DNA of 64,000 nt. It comes from Panax quinquefolius. Its lineage: Eukaryota; Streptophyta; Magnoliopsida; Apiales; Araliaceae. Below the pieces are notes generated by a model. It was not told the origin of the DNA. It searched no databases and saw only the letters and a program-made list of their open reading frames with translations. Where the stretch lies: positions 8,374,237-8,438,236 of the forward strand of contig CM035168.1 in the NCBI GenBank assembly GCA_020205615.1, given 5' to 3'. Each line of letters begins with the position of its first letter. The first letter of the stretch is position 1. This document shows positions 21,693 through 34,500 of this stretch, piece after piece. A program made the position numbers and the translations under genes.

Positions 21693-24359
21693 TTAACCAA
21701 CCTGCTCGCCGATCAAATCTAGACCCACTAGTAGGAAAGATGCCCCTTGAAAGAGAAGGAAATAGAAATGGATTCCCTGGGCAGACAAGAGGCTCCTAGC
21801 TGAAGCTGTCAAGAGGAGGAAAGCAAGTGCTAACTCTTTTGTGTATATCCTGTTGTGCTTTTTCTTCCTAGATGCCTTCTTCTGCTGCTCCTTAATTTCC
21901 TCACGCATTTCATCTAAATCAGGCACTGAGTTACCCCTTTGAGGCTTTGGTTCTTTCTCAATTAAGGAGATAAGATCACCCTCGGAGGAGCGCCCAGATT
22001 TCTTGGTGACTACCCATTCATATGCACTTCCTAGCTGAAATAAGCCGGATATCATGGCATTGAACTTGGTTACTGACATGGTGTTCTCAAATAGAAGGTA
22101 AGGGACAATGAATGGAAAGGACTTCGGGGCTGGGAGTATGTTGAGAAGTGACATGGTTGCGGGAATATAACATACAACCCATGATGGGAGCGTAGCCTCC
22201 GGTATGAACATCGTCATGGGAAGAATTATGCAGAACAGGGTGAATGAATAAAATGGAAGTACCAGTTTTCTAAGCAGGAAGAAGAGGAAAATCATATTGG
22301 CTTTCTTCCAAATGCTAATCTGTATCAATCAAAAGTTTAACCAAAGTAGTGTCAGTATGAATCACTTCACTATAAAATACTTGGATCTGAATGCATTGCA
22401 AATATAAGCAACAAGTGGTTCACAAGTTTTATTTTTCTTTTGACAAGTAAACCAGTGTTTCACAAGCTGAATACCTTTGATCGAATAATATCAGGCAAAC
22501 ATAGACGAAACAACTGCATAGGACCAGAATGCCATCTGTGCTGCTGTTTCCTATAAGCTTCATAAGATTCCGGCAATTCGCATTGGCACTGAAAATGGGA
22601 TTAGGAAAAGTATTATTATCAGTTTATGAACAATTCCAAACTAGTAGCATTAATTTGTACCGAGTTTAAGAGCTGCAGAAAATACCTCCACATCATTGAG
22701 GAAGATGAATTTCCATCCATGGAGATGAGCACGGACAGCAATGTCCATGTCCTCGACTGTTGTCCTATCCAACCAACCACCGGAGTCCTCTAATGCCTTG
22801 ATCCTCCACACACCAGCAGTCCCGTTGAATCCAAAGAAATTGAGTAAAATTCCATTCACCTGCTGCTCCACTTCAAAATGAAATGCCAAATTAATGTTCT
22901 GCAGCCTTGTTAACAGGTTTTCATCCTTGTTCACAAAGGACCACCTTGTCTGAACCAAGGCTAATTCTTCATTATCCTACAACGAAAGAAACTATGGTTT
23001 TACTACAAAATAGAAGAACTACAATTATAGGACCGACACATAAAAATACATGCCCAATGACACAAGGTGGCTTATAAAATGCTAATTTTATAAAAGGAAT
23101 GTAATTATTATAGTAGCAATCAGTTGTAACAAAAAAGGAAGCAGGAAGTGCTTAATACCTTGAAATGAGAAACAGTCTTTTTAAGAAAATCAGAAGTGGG
23201 CTGAAAATCAGCAACAAATTCGTAGTTTTTAACATAGCTGCAATTCATTGCAGATTTGAGATTCCCAGCTTTATATCCTTCTCTAATTACCCGATGCCGA
23301 TACAAAATGTTGGCACCCTCTTGCTGCCATTTGTGTACCTCGTCTTTGATCAACAACTGTGTAGTTGGATCATCCGAATTATCCAACACTTGAATAAGCA
23401 ATTTTGATTTCGGCCAGTCCAAATTGCATACTGCAGCTATAGATTGCTGATATACCTGATACACAGAAAACTCTAAAATCAAAACCAAACACATTCTACA
23501 AAAACCCAACAAAACATCAAATAAGTTTCTCCAAATTCAGACCAAGCACAAATTCCAACAAAATATCAAATGGGGTGTTAACAAAATTCACCTCTTTTTC
23601 ATTGCACATGGGGATCTGAACAAGAACCATTGGCAAATACAGATCACTATCGCCGGATTCAAGATCTTCTGGTCCTTTTAAAACTGGCTTGATCTTCTTG
23701 AATCGGATCCAAAAACAACCCAAAGACAGAACTAACCTATCCAAACTCTGGATAAGGAAGAGTATTATACAGGCATTGGCAAGAAATTGAAGAGGAGGAG
23801 CAAGATAATCCACCCTAATCAAAACCCAGCTCGAATAAAGCGAATCAAACGCATCTTTCACAACTAATGGCCTTGTTAATGTATATAAATACTGTAATTG
23901 AAGATCTGGAGTACCAAAATGCCAACCTTTATAATAAGCAGCTATCTCAAACCCTAATAACATTAGAGACAACCAAAGAAAGACCTTTATACAAGAATAA
24001 AACCTCCTTCTAACCGTCGAATTCTCCGAACCATCGGTGTCGGTATGCTTGGAAGCGACGCGACGACGGACGGTGGAGGAGATGCTGAGGAATGCGGCGG
24101 CAATGGAGGTCAAGCAGCCAGCAGATTTGTGGGCTTTGAGGAGGAGAACCCAAGTGAGTTGCTTGGCATTTTTGTTGTGGCGGGATTTGGATTTTGGACG
24201 GCCGGAGATGGAAACGTCGCCGTCATCCGGGAGGATAAAATCGTCATCATCCGGGCCCTCGAGCTCCACCATGGACCAGTTGTTTGGGTTCTCCATTTTC
24301 ACAACCACCGGCGTTCCTCTGTGGGTTTCTTTCGCCCACCAATCGAACGACGGCGCCAT
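21693..24359 (-). CDS. CSLC: Cellulose synthase-like C protein (xyloglucan glucan synthase), CSLC4-like, with altered catalytic motif
   Basis: complement(join(21693..22319,22475..22588,22686..22976,23159..23455,23592..24359)): five exons, all introns GT-AG, phase kept, 698 codons (about 670-700 is usual). CSLC proteins are Golgi membrane GT2 enzymes that make the beta-1,4-glucan backbone of xyloglucan from UDP-glucose. The start fits the family N-terminus [11 protein letters not shown]. Membrane segments are near residues 123-142 and 191-213, with a C-terminal cluster from about 497. Catalytic motifs: first Asp region LDNSDD (281-286; family LDDSDD, so D282 is Asn), VED (429-431) and QQHRW (467-471). 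The middle DAD motif is gone: residues 336-341 read FVADFQ where the family has FVAIFDADFQ, a four-residue in-frame loss. The rest is highly conserved, including the end [10 protein letters not shown]. The gene is well formed, but catalysis is doubtful unless the gap is a sequencing error. Confidence 0.93.
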
Positions 24360-24660
24360 TGCTTCAAATTTTAGACACCCAGATATGAAATTAAGCTCAG
24401 AATTCCAGATTTTAAATTTGGGAAGTAAAATGGATGAAATGTGCAAGACCCAGATGGAGAAATGCTATGAAAATCCCACCCAGATAAGAGATTGGGCTTA
24501 TATTTCCAATAATTTGTGTAGGGAACGCGAAATGGATGAAATGTGTAAGACTCAGATGAAGAAACACTATGAATATGAGATCATATTGAGAATGGCGACA
24601 AAAGGGAAGGAGGAAGAGAGAGAATATTTGCAGACGGTGGAGAGATGAAGAGAAATGGAC
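24360..24660 (-). promoter_or_regulatory. CSLC 5' leader/proximal promoter with a 43-bp direct repeat
   Basis: Upstream of the CSLC start. An imperfect direct repeat (24428-24470 and 24530-24572, about 102 bp apart; 'aaatggatgaaatgtg' core) lies here. An overlapping plus-strand open frame (24037-24648) is a shadow of exon 1. The transcription start cannot be placed. Confidence 0.45.
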
Positions 24661-26344
24661 GCGTGTGCAGGGAGTGAAGGATCTTTAAATCAATCATGAC
24701 AAAATTCGTTTATAATTAAATTATAAGAAGGGTTTGGATTTGTATATTTCTAGTTTTACACAGGAATTAAGAGAGAGAAAGAGGTCGAAGAAGATGAGTA
24801 CAAAACAGAAGAAAAGAGCTCCCTTTCTTCCCGTTCAATTACAGCTAGCAAAAAGAGCTCCCATTATGTCATAAAAACAGCTATTATTGCGAGAGAAAGG
24901 TACAGCTCAACACGCCTGAAAGACATTATATTCCAGAATATATTATTATTTTTAATACTAATAAAAATAAAATTGTGTTTTTTACAATGCTAAAAATAAA
25001 AGTATTGTTGTCAGAAATAAATAAAACCCATCACAAATTTCAGAAAAAGAGGGACATAAACCCTGAAATCTAAGGTAATAAGAAAATACTCGCACATTAA
25101 ATAAAAAAGTGAGAGGAACAGAGGGTTCCGACAAAGACTCGTGCTTTATTTAATTTAATTTTAAATGTTCTTGTATCGCCCACTGTTTTGTTTCTATTTA
25201 AGTTAATTTTAATCAATTAATTAATACAGTATCAAAAAGATATGAGATAATCTCTCATATGCGTGCATGTCAGATTGATATTATTTACGTACCAACTTAT
25301 TACAAAATTAATTTAATAAGAATGTTGGATCTATTTAATTAAGTTCAATTTTTTCTATTAAAACCGGAGAGGAAGAAAAAGACATCCAAATTCAATTAGA
25401 AAAAAAACTTACAAACAGAAATAATATACATTAAAGAAAAATTTGATTTTGTTTTGATAAAACCTTAGATCTAAAGAATTGATATTTTCATAAAAAAAAT
25501 TGGTACTTCTACAATGTTAACTCACATATACGTAAATCTCATTTACTATTCATGTGAGAAGAATTTTATAAAAATACTAATTTTACTTGTAAAAATATTA
25601 ATTCTCTAAATTTATTATTTTAATTTTCTTTGTCAGTGATGAGATGAAAGGGGAGATCTGTGGGCGTCACCCATGGCCATGGGATGGGTAATAATGAGTA
25701 ACGACCAAGTCTGCCTTCGTGAAAAATATAAAGTGGCGTTTTTATTTACTACTACTTCAATTTTTTATTTTTTTTATTTTTTTGCATTTTGGGAAATTTA
25801 AGTTAAGTTTAAGCATATTCTTTTTTTTAATTAAATAAACCACTTAAACTACATATATAGGTTTGTCAATTATTATGCTTACCGTAATCATTAGGCGATG
25901 GAGGTCTTCTTGCACAGGATATTTCTTTATAATAATAATATTATTTTTAAAATTATAAAAATATCTTTTTTATGCATAACATGAGAAGAAGTGTATTCAA
26001 TTATATAAAAGAAATTGATATTTTTATATATATTTTTGATATTTTTATATAATTCTTTTTCAAATAAAAATAAGTCTCATATAAAAATATCAAAAACTCA
26101 TCTGAAAAAAACGTTCCTCTTATACAAAATCATGTCATATCCATGTCGAGCTTTTGCCTAATTTTTTTTTATTTTTTTTACAAAATAGGTCATATATATG
26201 TCGTATTAATTGATTTAGATTAAACTAGACAAAGATATGATTATGACATGATAAAATCCGTTGTTTTCTGGGTGACATAAAGTTATGCAATTCTCTTTGT
26301 CTAATTTCTTTAATTAATGACATAAAGATGGCCTAATACGGAAG
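24661..26344. other. AT-rich intergenic region
   Basis: No coding signal, no recognisable RNA gene and no clear transposon ends. Contains poly-A/T-rich stretches typical of plant intergenic DNA, and a short palindrome CCATGGCCATGG near 25671. Confidence 0.6.
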
Positions 26345-26460
26345 TGGTTAGTATAAAATTTATTTTAAGTTAAGTTAGTTAATTGATCAATAAAATATTG
26401 ATACGCAAACGAGATTGTATGTGTGTTAGTATTCTATTAGCCAATTAACCAATATGTCCT
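26345..26460. repeat. Single, degenerate copy of the palindromic MITE-like hairpin
   Basis: Begins GGTTAGTATAAAATTTATTTT, followed by AAGTTAGTTAATTGATCAATAAAAT, a loop with GATACGCAAACGAG, then TATTAGCCAATTAACCAA. This is the same arm and loop layout as the five-copy array at 62280-63041, but diverged and lacking the outer right arm. Confidence 0.7.
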
Positions 26461-26884
26461 TAACACTAATATACAACAATTAGAAAGTAATTACAAAAAT
26501 AAAACACACACAACATAATTACAGAAATAAAACAACACAGTATATTACTATTCCTAAAATCACGCGTCATTAAGTCCTACACGCCAGTTACCACTTTCAT
26601 ATTTTCAACTAACCGGTCCTAAATTCACGTTAATAAAGAAAAAAAGGCAACTTTGAGATCAGAAAAAACAGAGCAACAACAGATCGGAGAAGAAGAATTC
26701 TCCAACGGCGATGCAAATCTGAGATCGGATAATATCGAAGAAGATCAACAACAACTGCAAGATCTACAAGATTAACAAAGAATTCTGAAGATCAACACCA
26801 AATGCAAGATCGAAATCAAATTTCCTCTGTAACAACTTTGATTGTTGATTGTTGATTGATTCGTTATAGATTTGTATACTGAGG
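26461..26884. other. Intergenic sequence with UTR-like character
   Basis: Purine-rich, A/GAA-rich sequence (26640-26830, 'agatcggagaagaagaattc', 'gaagatcaacaaca') that looks like a transcribed leader, though no frame can be assigned. It may be the 5' leader of a gene or transposon whose body is the repeat-rich DNA to the right. Confidence 0.3.
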
Positions 26885-27600
26885 TATTTGAGTTTAAAGT
26901 TTATATGCATATAGTTACCCCGTGGTTACTATATACTCGTATATTGGTTACCTTTCTTAAGTTTTTCGCTCTTTAATTGGTAACAAAGTCGATTATCTTT
27001 GTTGTTTTGATTTCAAAATGCATGTAAATATATGTTTTATATTACGTTACTAAATATATATAAATTGGTTCTTTGTTTATTATTGATTTGGTTCTTGTAT
27101 AATATTTATTTGGTTGTTATATACTTTAAATGTTTATTTGGTTACCCAGTAGTTACTTATATACTCGTATATTGGTTACCTTTCTTAAGTTTTTCGCTCT
27201 TTAATTGGTCACAAAAGTCGATTATCTTGACCGCTTTTGATTAAAAATGCATGAAAAATATGTTTTATATTTTGGTTACTAAGAACATAGAAATCGGTTA
27301 CTGATTATTCTTGATTTGGTTACTGTATAATGTTTATTTGGTTGTTGTATACTTTAAATATTTATTTGGTTACCCCGTGGTTATTATATACTCGTATATT
27401 GGTTACCTTTCTTATGTTTTTCGCTCTTTGATTGGTCACAAAGTCAGTATATTGACTGTTTTGATTGCAAAATGCATGAAAAATATGTTTATATTCTGGT
27501 TACTAAGTACATACAAATTGGTTACTGTTTATTATTGATTTGGTTACTGTATAATGTTTATTTGATTGCTGTATACTTTAAATGTATATTCTACTGATAT
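26885..27600 (+). repeat. 228-bp tandem repeat, about three copies, GGTTAC-rich
   Basis: Units start at 26913, 27141 and 27369 (spacing 228 and 228). Each has ggttacc..gtggttact, atatactcgtatattggttacc, 'tttcgctctttaattggt' and a tail of ggttactgtataatg and tatactttaaatg. Copies are close to 90% alike. Short frames across it are repeat artefacts. Confidence 0.9.
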
Positions 27601-28888
27601 TTTTTATATTGATGGTTACTTATTAAATACATTGGTTACCTTCCTGCAACTGTTGGATCTTTAAGTACATATACATTTGGTTACTGTATAATGTTACTTA
27701 TAAGTACATATGCATTGATGGTTACTTATTAAATACATTAGTTACTTATACTGACTGACTAATCTAAATTTGGATACTGTATAATGTTGTTATGATTACT
27801 GTATAATATTAGTGTGTTTTATACTGGTTTGTTTTATATTGATGGTTAATTATTGACTATATTGGTTAACTTCATACAAATGTTAGTCTTTAGTTGGTAA
27901 CAAATTGATGCGGTTGAAGAGAAGACATGTCGGTTTATGGAAAGATTTGATCCAGTTTATGGAAAGATTTGATAGACAATGGAAAGATTTGATCCAGTGG
28001 CAATTTGATAATTTCTGTCAAGTTTGGAGTGTCAGATTTTAGCGTTTTCGGAGCCTAATTTCATTAGAAATGGGCCAACAATCAAAAGTCACCAGCTTTG
28101 CTCGTGATGTGCATGGTTTTTTGGTCAAATTCCATCATTTAGGCCTTCAAAATGGCATGTAAAAATGTTGTTTATGTTCTGGTTACTAAGATTATGCAGT
28201 TTGGTTACTGTCTAATATTGATTTGGTTACTCTATAATGTTTATTCAGTTGTTAGACTATGGAGATGATTCCAGTTGTGCTTTACTTCAACTAACATAAA
28301 AAAAAGTGTAAATTGTGAGAATACATAATTGTTTCTTGTTAGTAACCATTAACCACATGGTTGGTAACATTTTTGATGGTGTCTGATAACTAAAATTGTT
28401 ATTGATTAATATTTTGATTTTTGATTCCATCATGAGTTGTCAATATAAAGTAAACATATACATTGAACAATTGGTAACTGTTTTGAAACATTTTTATGTA
28501 AATTTGGTTACCCATCTAAAATAAAATGGTTACCTCTATATTCATATTTAGTTACCAACTGGACCATTTCCAAATAACTTTTATAACTATGTAATTTAAA
28601 AGTATCCATCAGCTAGATAAATGGGAACCCTCACATGTACATTAAGCACTTGATAACTGTTCTAATATAAGTTTTTAATTATTTAGATACTAACAAAAAC
28701 TAAAATGGTTACCCTTATATGCATGTTTGGATACCAACTGCACCTCTCAAACTATTTTTATTTTAATATGAGATCTATAAGTAACCATATATATAAATGA
28801 ATACTCTCACATGTACATTTAACAATTAATGTTTGTCCCGATACAAGCTTGTAATTATTTTAGGCAATCCATGTATCTTAAACAATTC
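27601..28888 (+). repeat. Decayed GGTTAC-rich region
   Basis: Continues the GGTTAC/GGTTACT words at irregular 20-60 bp spacing without a clean period. A short triple repeat of 'tatggaaagatttgat' lies at 27935-27990. No coding signal. AATTC at 28884-28888 is the left target duplication of element C. Confidence 0.65.
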
Positions 28889-31867
28889 TGAGATTAACTT
28901 TTATGAATAAAATGAATTTTTCCACATATAATAATATCATTTTAAGGTAACAAGAATATTATAAAGAATAAATTTGATATAATGTTATAGTTGTAATGGT
29001 AATATTTATAAATTTTGCAAATATCCAACCTGAGTTGTTATATAATATTTAATTGATATATGTCCCGGAAATATTAGTTTTACTAAAAAAAAAAAATGGT
29101 TACCCTTCTATGCATGTTTAATGCACCTTTCAAATAATGATCGAAACAACTTAATACGTGGACCCAACAAACGATGTCAAATAATTGATTATATAATCGG
29201 ATTTTATGAAAAAAATGTATTTTCAAAATATATTTTTAATATTATGAAAAATTTGATATAATGTTATAGTTGGAATATTTATAAATTTTAAAGTACTTGT
29301 TATAAATATTCGATTGGTTAGGTATTCGTTTTAAATAGGAATATTCGTATGATGACAATCATTAATGGACTCCACAACGGAATTATTATCGGTTGAAAAG
29401 CGTATTTTTATGAAAATAACGGGAAGTTTTATTAACTTGTTGATTATTGATGCTTACGCGTGAGTTACATAGTAGCAAGTCACTTGATGCTTACGTGAGA
29501 AGTCACTTTTTGTTCAATTATTGCTTGAAGAATTGTTGCATAGTATCTCACGTTAATTGATTCAATTATTGTTGATATTTTATAATTGAGATGATGAAGT
29601 TATTAATATTATTATTTGCATTATTAACGATGTCTAGAAGTTACGCGAAGAGAGGTTTGGTCACCTAATTGCGCTGCCGCATATAGGGAGAAATTCTTAT
29701 TGAAAATCCTCTCTCTTTCACGGAGGAGCGACACAGTGGATTAATAGTGTGAATAATAATAATGATGATGAAGTTTTGTTTTATTAGTATTATTAATGTA
29801 ATAAAATAGAAAAAGCTTTTTATATAAAAACAGAATACTTTTATAAAGTTATTACGTTTTATTAGGCTAATAGTAAAATCTTTTTATATAAAACAAAATA
29901 CTTTTATAAAGTTATTCATTTTATTAGACAACAATTAGAATATATTATATTTTATTATGCATAGTGTTTGCATAGTGCTGCATAGTATTTGCGTAGTAAA
30001 ATCTTTTTAAAAGTTATTAGTTTTATTAGATTATAAATAAAATATATTATATTTTATTGTAAACCAATCTGGACCGTCTGCTTAAAATAAATCGATCTGG
30101 ATCGTTCATGGATTGAGTTCTTATTCGATCCATTCTTCTATAAATAGAAGCTCATTCCTTCATTATTTTTTACGAATTCACTTTGAAACTCCAAAGAAAG
30201 CGTAGAGAGAAATTATTCTTCTATCTTGGCGTATTTTTCTTTAGCGTTTAAAAAGCTTTGGGCGTAGTGCAAGTTTCTTCAAGTATATCCCCGCCTACTA
30301 CCGTGAATACTCTTCTTTTATAAGGTAAGGGGTATTATTTCTTTCTTATTCATGAAGAGAACTTACATTATTCCATTTTTTTTATTACATTGGAATAACT
30401 TTGTATCTGTGATCTACCCTATACTTGGTGATTTACATTTGTTATTCCATTCTTTATTATTACATTGGAATATCTTTTCTGCATGCGTTTACGCATACTG
30501 ACATTATTCCGTCTTTATTATTACATTGGAATATCACATGCATGCGTTTCTGGCGGACTGGTTAAAATTTATTATTACATTGGAATATCACATCATGCAA
30601 TGCGTTTCTGTGGGACTGATTAAGTTATTTATTATTACATTGGAATAACTTTTGTCTGTCAAGTATCTGCATGCATGGTGATTTATATTGTTATTCCATT
30701 CTTTATTATTATTGGAATATCACAGCCGGTGTGTATTACGCTTTGACTGGTTCCGTTATTTATTATTACATTGGAATAACTTGTCTATCTGCGATCTGCG
30801 CATGCATGGTGATTTCTTTTGTTATTCCATTCTTTATTATACTCGGTTGGTTAAAGTTTTGACTTATACTATACTCCATGAAATTAGTGGAATATCCTTG
30901 ATATTTTGCTTCATCCAATATCTTTTCATGGAAATATTCTTACGAGCATTCTTAAATTTTATTCTACAAAGAAGTATCATGTTGACAATTTTGGCGTTAT
31001 TAGTTCTGGATAAATTTAATTCTTGAACTTGTTTTATTGAATTCTTATATCATTGTCATCATCCTCATGTTTATATTTTTTGTTGAAAGTCATTTGTGGC
31101 TTTTGTAGTGCATAGATGGACTTGGTATGATTATGAACGAGGATTATTGATTATAATCATGGCCAGTAATGTTACAAATGATGTGGTAAAAGTCCTCGTT
31201 GGCTCGTAGTGCATTGATGGACGAGTTGTTGGCATGATCATGACCATTGATGAATACTACGAATATCCTTGGCCGTAATGCATGGATAATTTATGGTTGT
31301 GATACTTAATGAATATCCTTGGCCATAGTGCGAGGGATGATGTGGATTATTTATTAAAATGAGTCCCAAATGATAAAAGTGATGAAAAACCTTTTAAATC
31401 ATAAAAGATAGTAGATTTTATTCTCTACTTGACTCTTTTAATGGATTGCTTGTTACTGCTGCGATTAAACTTGATGTACTATTATATTTTATCGGTTTAA
31501 CATTTTGTTGAAGACTAATGATAATTTATTACGCATTATCTTAGTCATAATATTTCTTCTTTGGGCTAGTTGAGCTCACCCTTTTACTTTCATTGTTCTC
31601 TTGAGGAAATGAGAATGTGGCAGGGACTAGTCGGGGAGCGGAGTGATGATCGAGATGATAGTATTAGTAGTCCTCACTATTACATTAAATAGTGTGATAA
31701 TAAATGTAATGAGGACTTATTTTGAGAGTGGATATTGTCTAGAAGATAATATTTGTATTAAAACTCACACATACTTTTCTTTTTTGTATATTAAAAGATT
31801 GTATTTGTATTACATGCCATGTATTTGGCGACTCGAATAAGTGATGTATACTATTTTGGGGGCGTCA
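28889..31867 (+). mobile_element. Gypsy element C, 5' LTR with a rearranged start
   Basis: Ends GGGGGCGTCA at 31867. TATA box TATAAATAG at about 30138-30147, leader tandem repeat with TGCATGC motifs at 30370-30840. The first about 185 bp of the LTR occur twice (28889-29070 and from 29201), separated by about 130 bp that resemble host flank (compare 28689-28760 with 29078-29140). AATTC precedes 28889 and recurs at 55479-55483, which gives the target duplication of the whole element. Confidence 0.85.
30370..30840 (+). repeat. Tandem repeat in the element C LTR leader
   Basis: About seven irregular units built on 'ttccattctttattatt', 'acattggaatatc' and GCATGC/TGCATGC. It is the counterpart of 5228-5745 in element A. 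Confidence 0.85.
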
Positions 31868-31871
31868 CGGT

Positions 31872-31883
31872 TGGTATCAAAGC
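31872..31883 (+). other. Element C primer binding site (tRNA-iMet)
   Basis: TGGTATCAAAGC, 4 bases after the LTR end. Same as in element A. Confidence 0.88.
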
Positions 31884-32052
31884 TTAGGGATATGATCTCT
31901 GGCTAAGATGTGAGACAAGAACTAGGAGGGAGGCGGAAATTCCTTCGCTAGTATGACCTACCTAAGTTTATTTGATATTTAATTGGTGGGTTGGAGTATA
32001 GGGATAATATGTGATATGTTAATTAACCCTTGTTTTGTGGCGGTGTTTGAAA

Positions 32053-33130
32053 ATGGCATCAAGAATGTTGAGAACATCAATGGAGCACGAGGAGACCGTT
32101 GAGTCTCCACGGATCAATAATCGAGACAATGTACATCGAGGCGACAATCCTCATGCAAACAACAACACTGACCAAATGATGAGCGATGGAATGTTCCGAG
32201 GCTTCATGCAATTCATGCGACATCGGTGAAAAGTGGATCTGTCCAAAATGCGGTGGAAACAACGACAACTCTCGGATGGTCCGCTGAAGCAGATTCGAGG
32301 CTGGGACCACGGAGTTTTTGGAGAGCCAAAACCACTTAAAGGCGGAGGCGTGGATAAAAGCAGATCAACAAGATATTTGATGTCTTGGGTTGCTCAGGAG
32401 CAAAGGTTCCTTTGCCACCTTCATGTTGTGCGCGAGAGGATTCTCTTGGTGGGAATCAGTAAAGCGTACTCTCGACTGCCTTGAAGATGTCTTGGGAAAA
32501 GTTTCAAGAATTGTTCAACGACAAGTACTTTCCGAAAGTATTCGTCACATGAAAGAGGTAGAGTTCATTAAACTGGAGCAAAACAACATGGCCAGTGTCG
32601 CGATCTGAAGCCAAGTTTGTCGAGTTGTCCGGTTTGCGTCCCATTTGGTTGATAATGAGGAGAGAATGGCGCGAATGTTTCTAAGAGGTTTGAAACCCTA
32701 GAGATCGTCGATATCTTATCTCGTAAAAACTGTGTTTGTATTGAGATGTTGTTAATAGGGCTCGATTATTGGAAGCGCGATAATGAGTCAACCCAACGAA
32801 AAAAGCGGTAAATGAAAATGATAATACCGGTGATAAAAGTCATCAAAGCGGTGACAATAAGCGTGGAGGAATCAACATGCGAAATGGTAACCACTTGATG
32901 GTAATAATCATGGCCAAAGCAATAAGAATGGACATTTCAAGAAGAGGAGATTCAATAATGATGGAAAGGCGTCGGCATCGACACACATTGTTAAGGAAGG
33001 AGAAACGACCACTATCGTATGCTTCAAATGCGGAGGGAAGGGACACATCGGTCAAAGCTATGCGATGCCATCAAAAGTGTTATAATTGTGGAAGAGAAGG
33101 TCACTAGCCCGATTTTGTCGTTCACCAAGA
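32053..33130 (+). pseudogene. Element C gag (frameshifted)
   Basis: Starts at the ATG at 32053 (MASRMLRTSMEHEETVES), then passes through a capsid-like region in three frames (32233-32484, 32390-32608). Two zinc knuckles follow: a degraded one near 33017-33055 (FKCGGKGHIGQSYA, with the last Cys changed) and one at 33078-33110 (CYNCGREGH). At least three frameshifts interrupt it. Gag is the structural capsid and nucleocapsid protein. Confidence 0.85.
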
Positions 33131-34500
33131 CAAATTCAATTTAGGATGGAGGCACCAAAAGGGCGCCCCAAAAAGTCAAAGCCGATAGTCTGAGGAGAGG
33201 CGTTTGTCGTGACCTCCCGAAAGCAAGGAACGAATGAGGTCATCACGGGTAAGCTTATCATAAACTCTAGCGAAGTATATACCTTATTTGATATCGGTTC
33301 TACCCATTCTTTTATTTCTCTACTTGCGCTCAGCGTTTAAATTTGACTCGGAGAAATTGAACTTTGACTTATCTGTTGAAACTCCATTGGGAGAAACCTT
33401 CATTACATCCACTATTTATAAGTCTTGTTTGGTTCAAATCGGTACCCTCACATTACTGCGATCTTATTTCATTGAAAATACTTGCATTTGACGTGAATTC
33501 TAGGGGATTGATTGGTTAACTACTCATCATACAAAAATTGATTATTTTAAGTAAGGTTGTTAGCTTTCATATTCCTAACCAACCTATTATCTGCGAATTC
33601 AAACAACCAAACCATTAAAATCAATCACTTTTTGTCATCTCGAAGCCATAAATCTATTTCGTTTATTGAAAAATGGATGTCGAAGCTTTCTTAGCTCATA
33701 TCACGGATCTAAACAAAAATACGTCGATTTTGAATGATATTTCTATTGTTAATGAATTTCTGACGTATTCCACGAAGAACTTCTGGCCTACCCCGAGAGC
33801 GTGAAATTGAATTTTGTATCGACCTTGAACCCGTACAAAACCCCATTCAAAAGCCCATATCGAATGGCTCTATTGAACTTGAGGAGTTAAAGACCCAATT
33901 GCGGGAATTGTTAGACATTGGCTTTATTCATCCTAGTAGTTCTCCTTGGGGTGCTCTGTTACTATTCGTGAAGAAGAAAGATGGGAGTATCGACTTTGTA
34001 TTGATTATCGGGAGTTGAATCATGTCACCATCAAAAAAATAGGTACCCATTGCCACGTATTGATGACTGTTTGACCCGGTTGCAAGGTGCCAAATTCTTT
34101 TCAAAGATTGATCTTCATTAGGATATCACCAATTGAAGATTAGAACCGATGACATTCCAAAGACGGCTTTTCGGAACTCGATGCGGGCATTATGAATTCC
34201 TAGTCGTGTCTTTTTGGATTGACTAATGCTCTCTCTTGCCTTCATGGATATGATGAGCCAAGTATTCAAGAATATTTGGATCACTTTGTGGTCGTCTTTA
34301 TTGATGACATCCTTATTTATTCAAAAAGCCGTGAAGATCATGAAAGCAACACTTGAAATGATGATACTCAAAAGCTTTGTGAATATAAGCTTTATGCGAG
34401 TTGAAGAAATCGAGAGTTACGGCTTGAGAAGTAGCATTCCTTGGGCACGTGGTATCAAGTCATGGAATATCTGTTGACCCAAAGTGAAGATTGAAGCTAT
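33131..34500 (+). pseudogene. Element C protease and reverse transcriptase (frameshifted)
   Basis: Protease active site at about 33277-33310 (YTLFDIGSTHSF), which keeps the catalytic Asp-Ile-Gly. 33288-33491 carries EKLNFDLSVETPLGE. RT begins around 33880; the SPWG and DYREL motifs and the catalytic FIDD (34297-34308) can be read, but in different frames. Frameshifts are short indels relative to element B. Confidence 0.82.

Noticed and set aside
24037..24648. Long plus-strand open frames over CSLC exon 1 (203 and 109 codons)
   Set aside because: They are antisense to a well-supported exon with family-level conservation. Their open state is a by-product of its codon use.
20398..26640. tRNA, snoRNA or miRNA genes in the gene island
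   Set aside because: No cloverleaf, box motif or stable hairpin stood out on reading. A covariance-model scan would be decisive.
27032..27538. Plus-strand frames of 70 and 75 codons that resemble each other
   Set aside because: They are the same phase read through the 228-bp tandem repeat, so the likeness comes from the repeat. Hydrophobic content follows from TTT-rich DNA.
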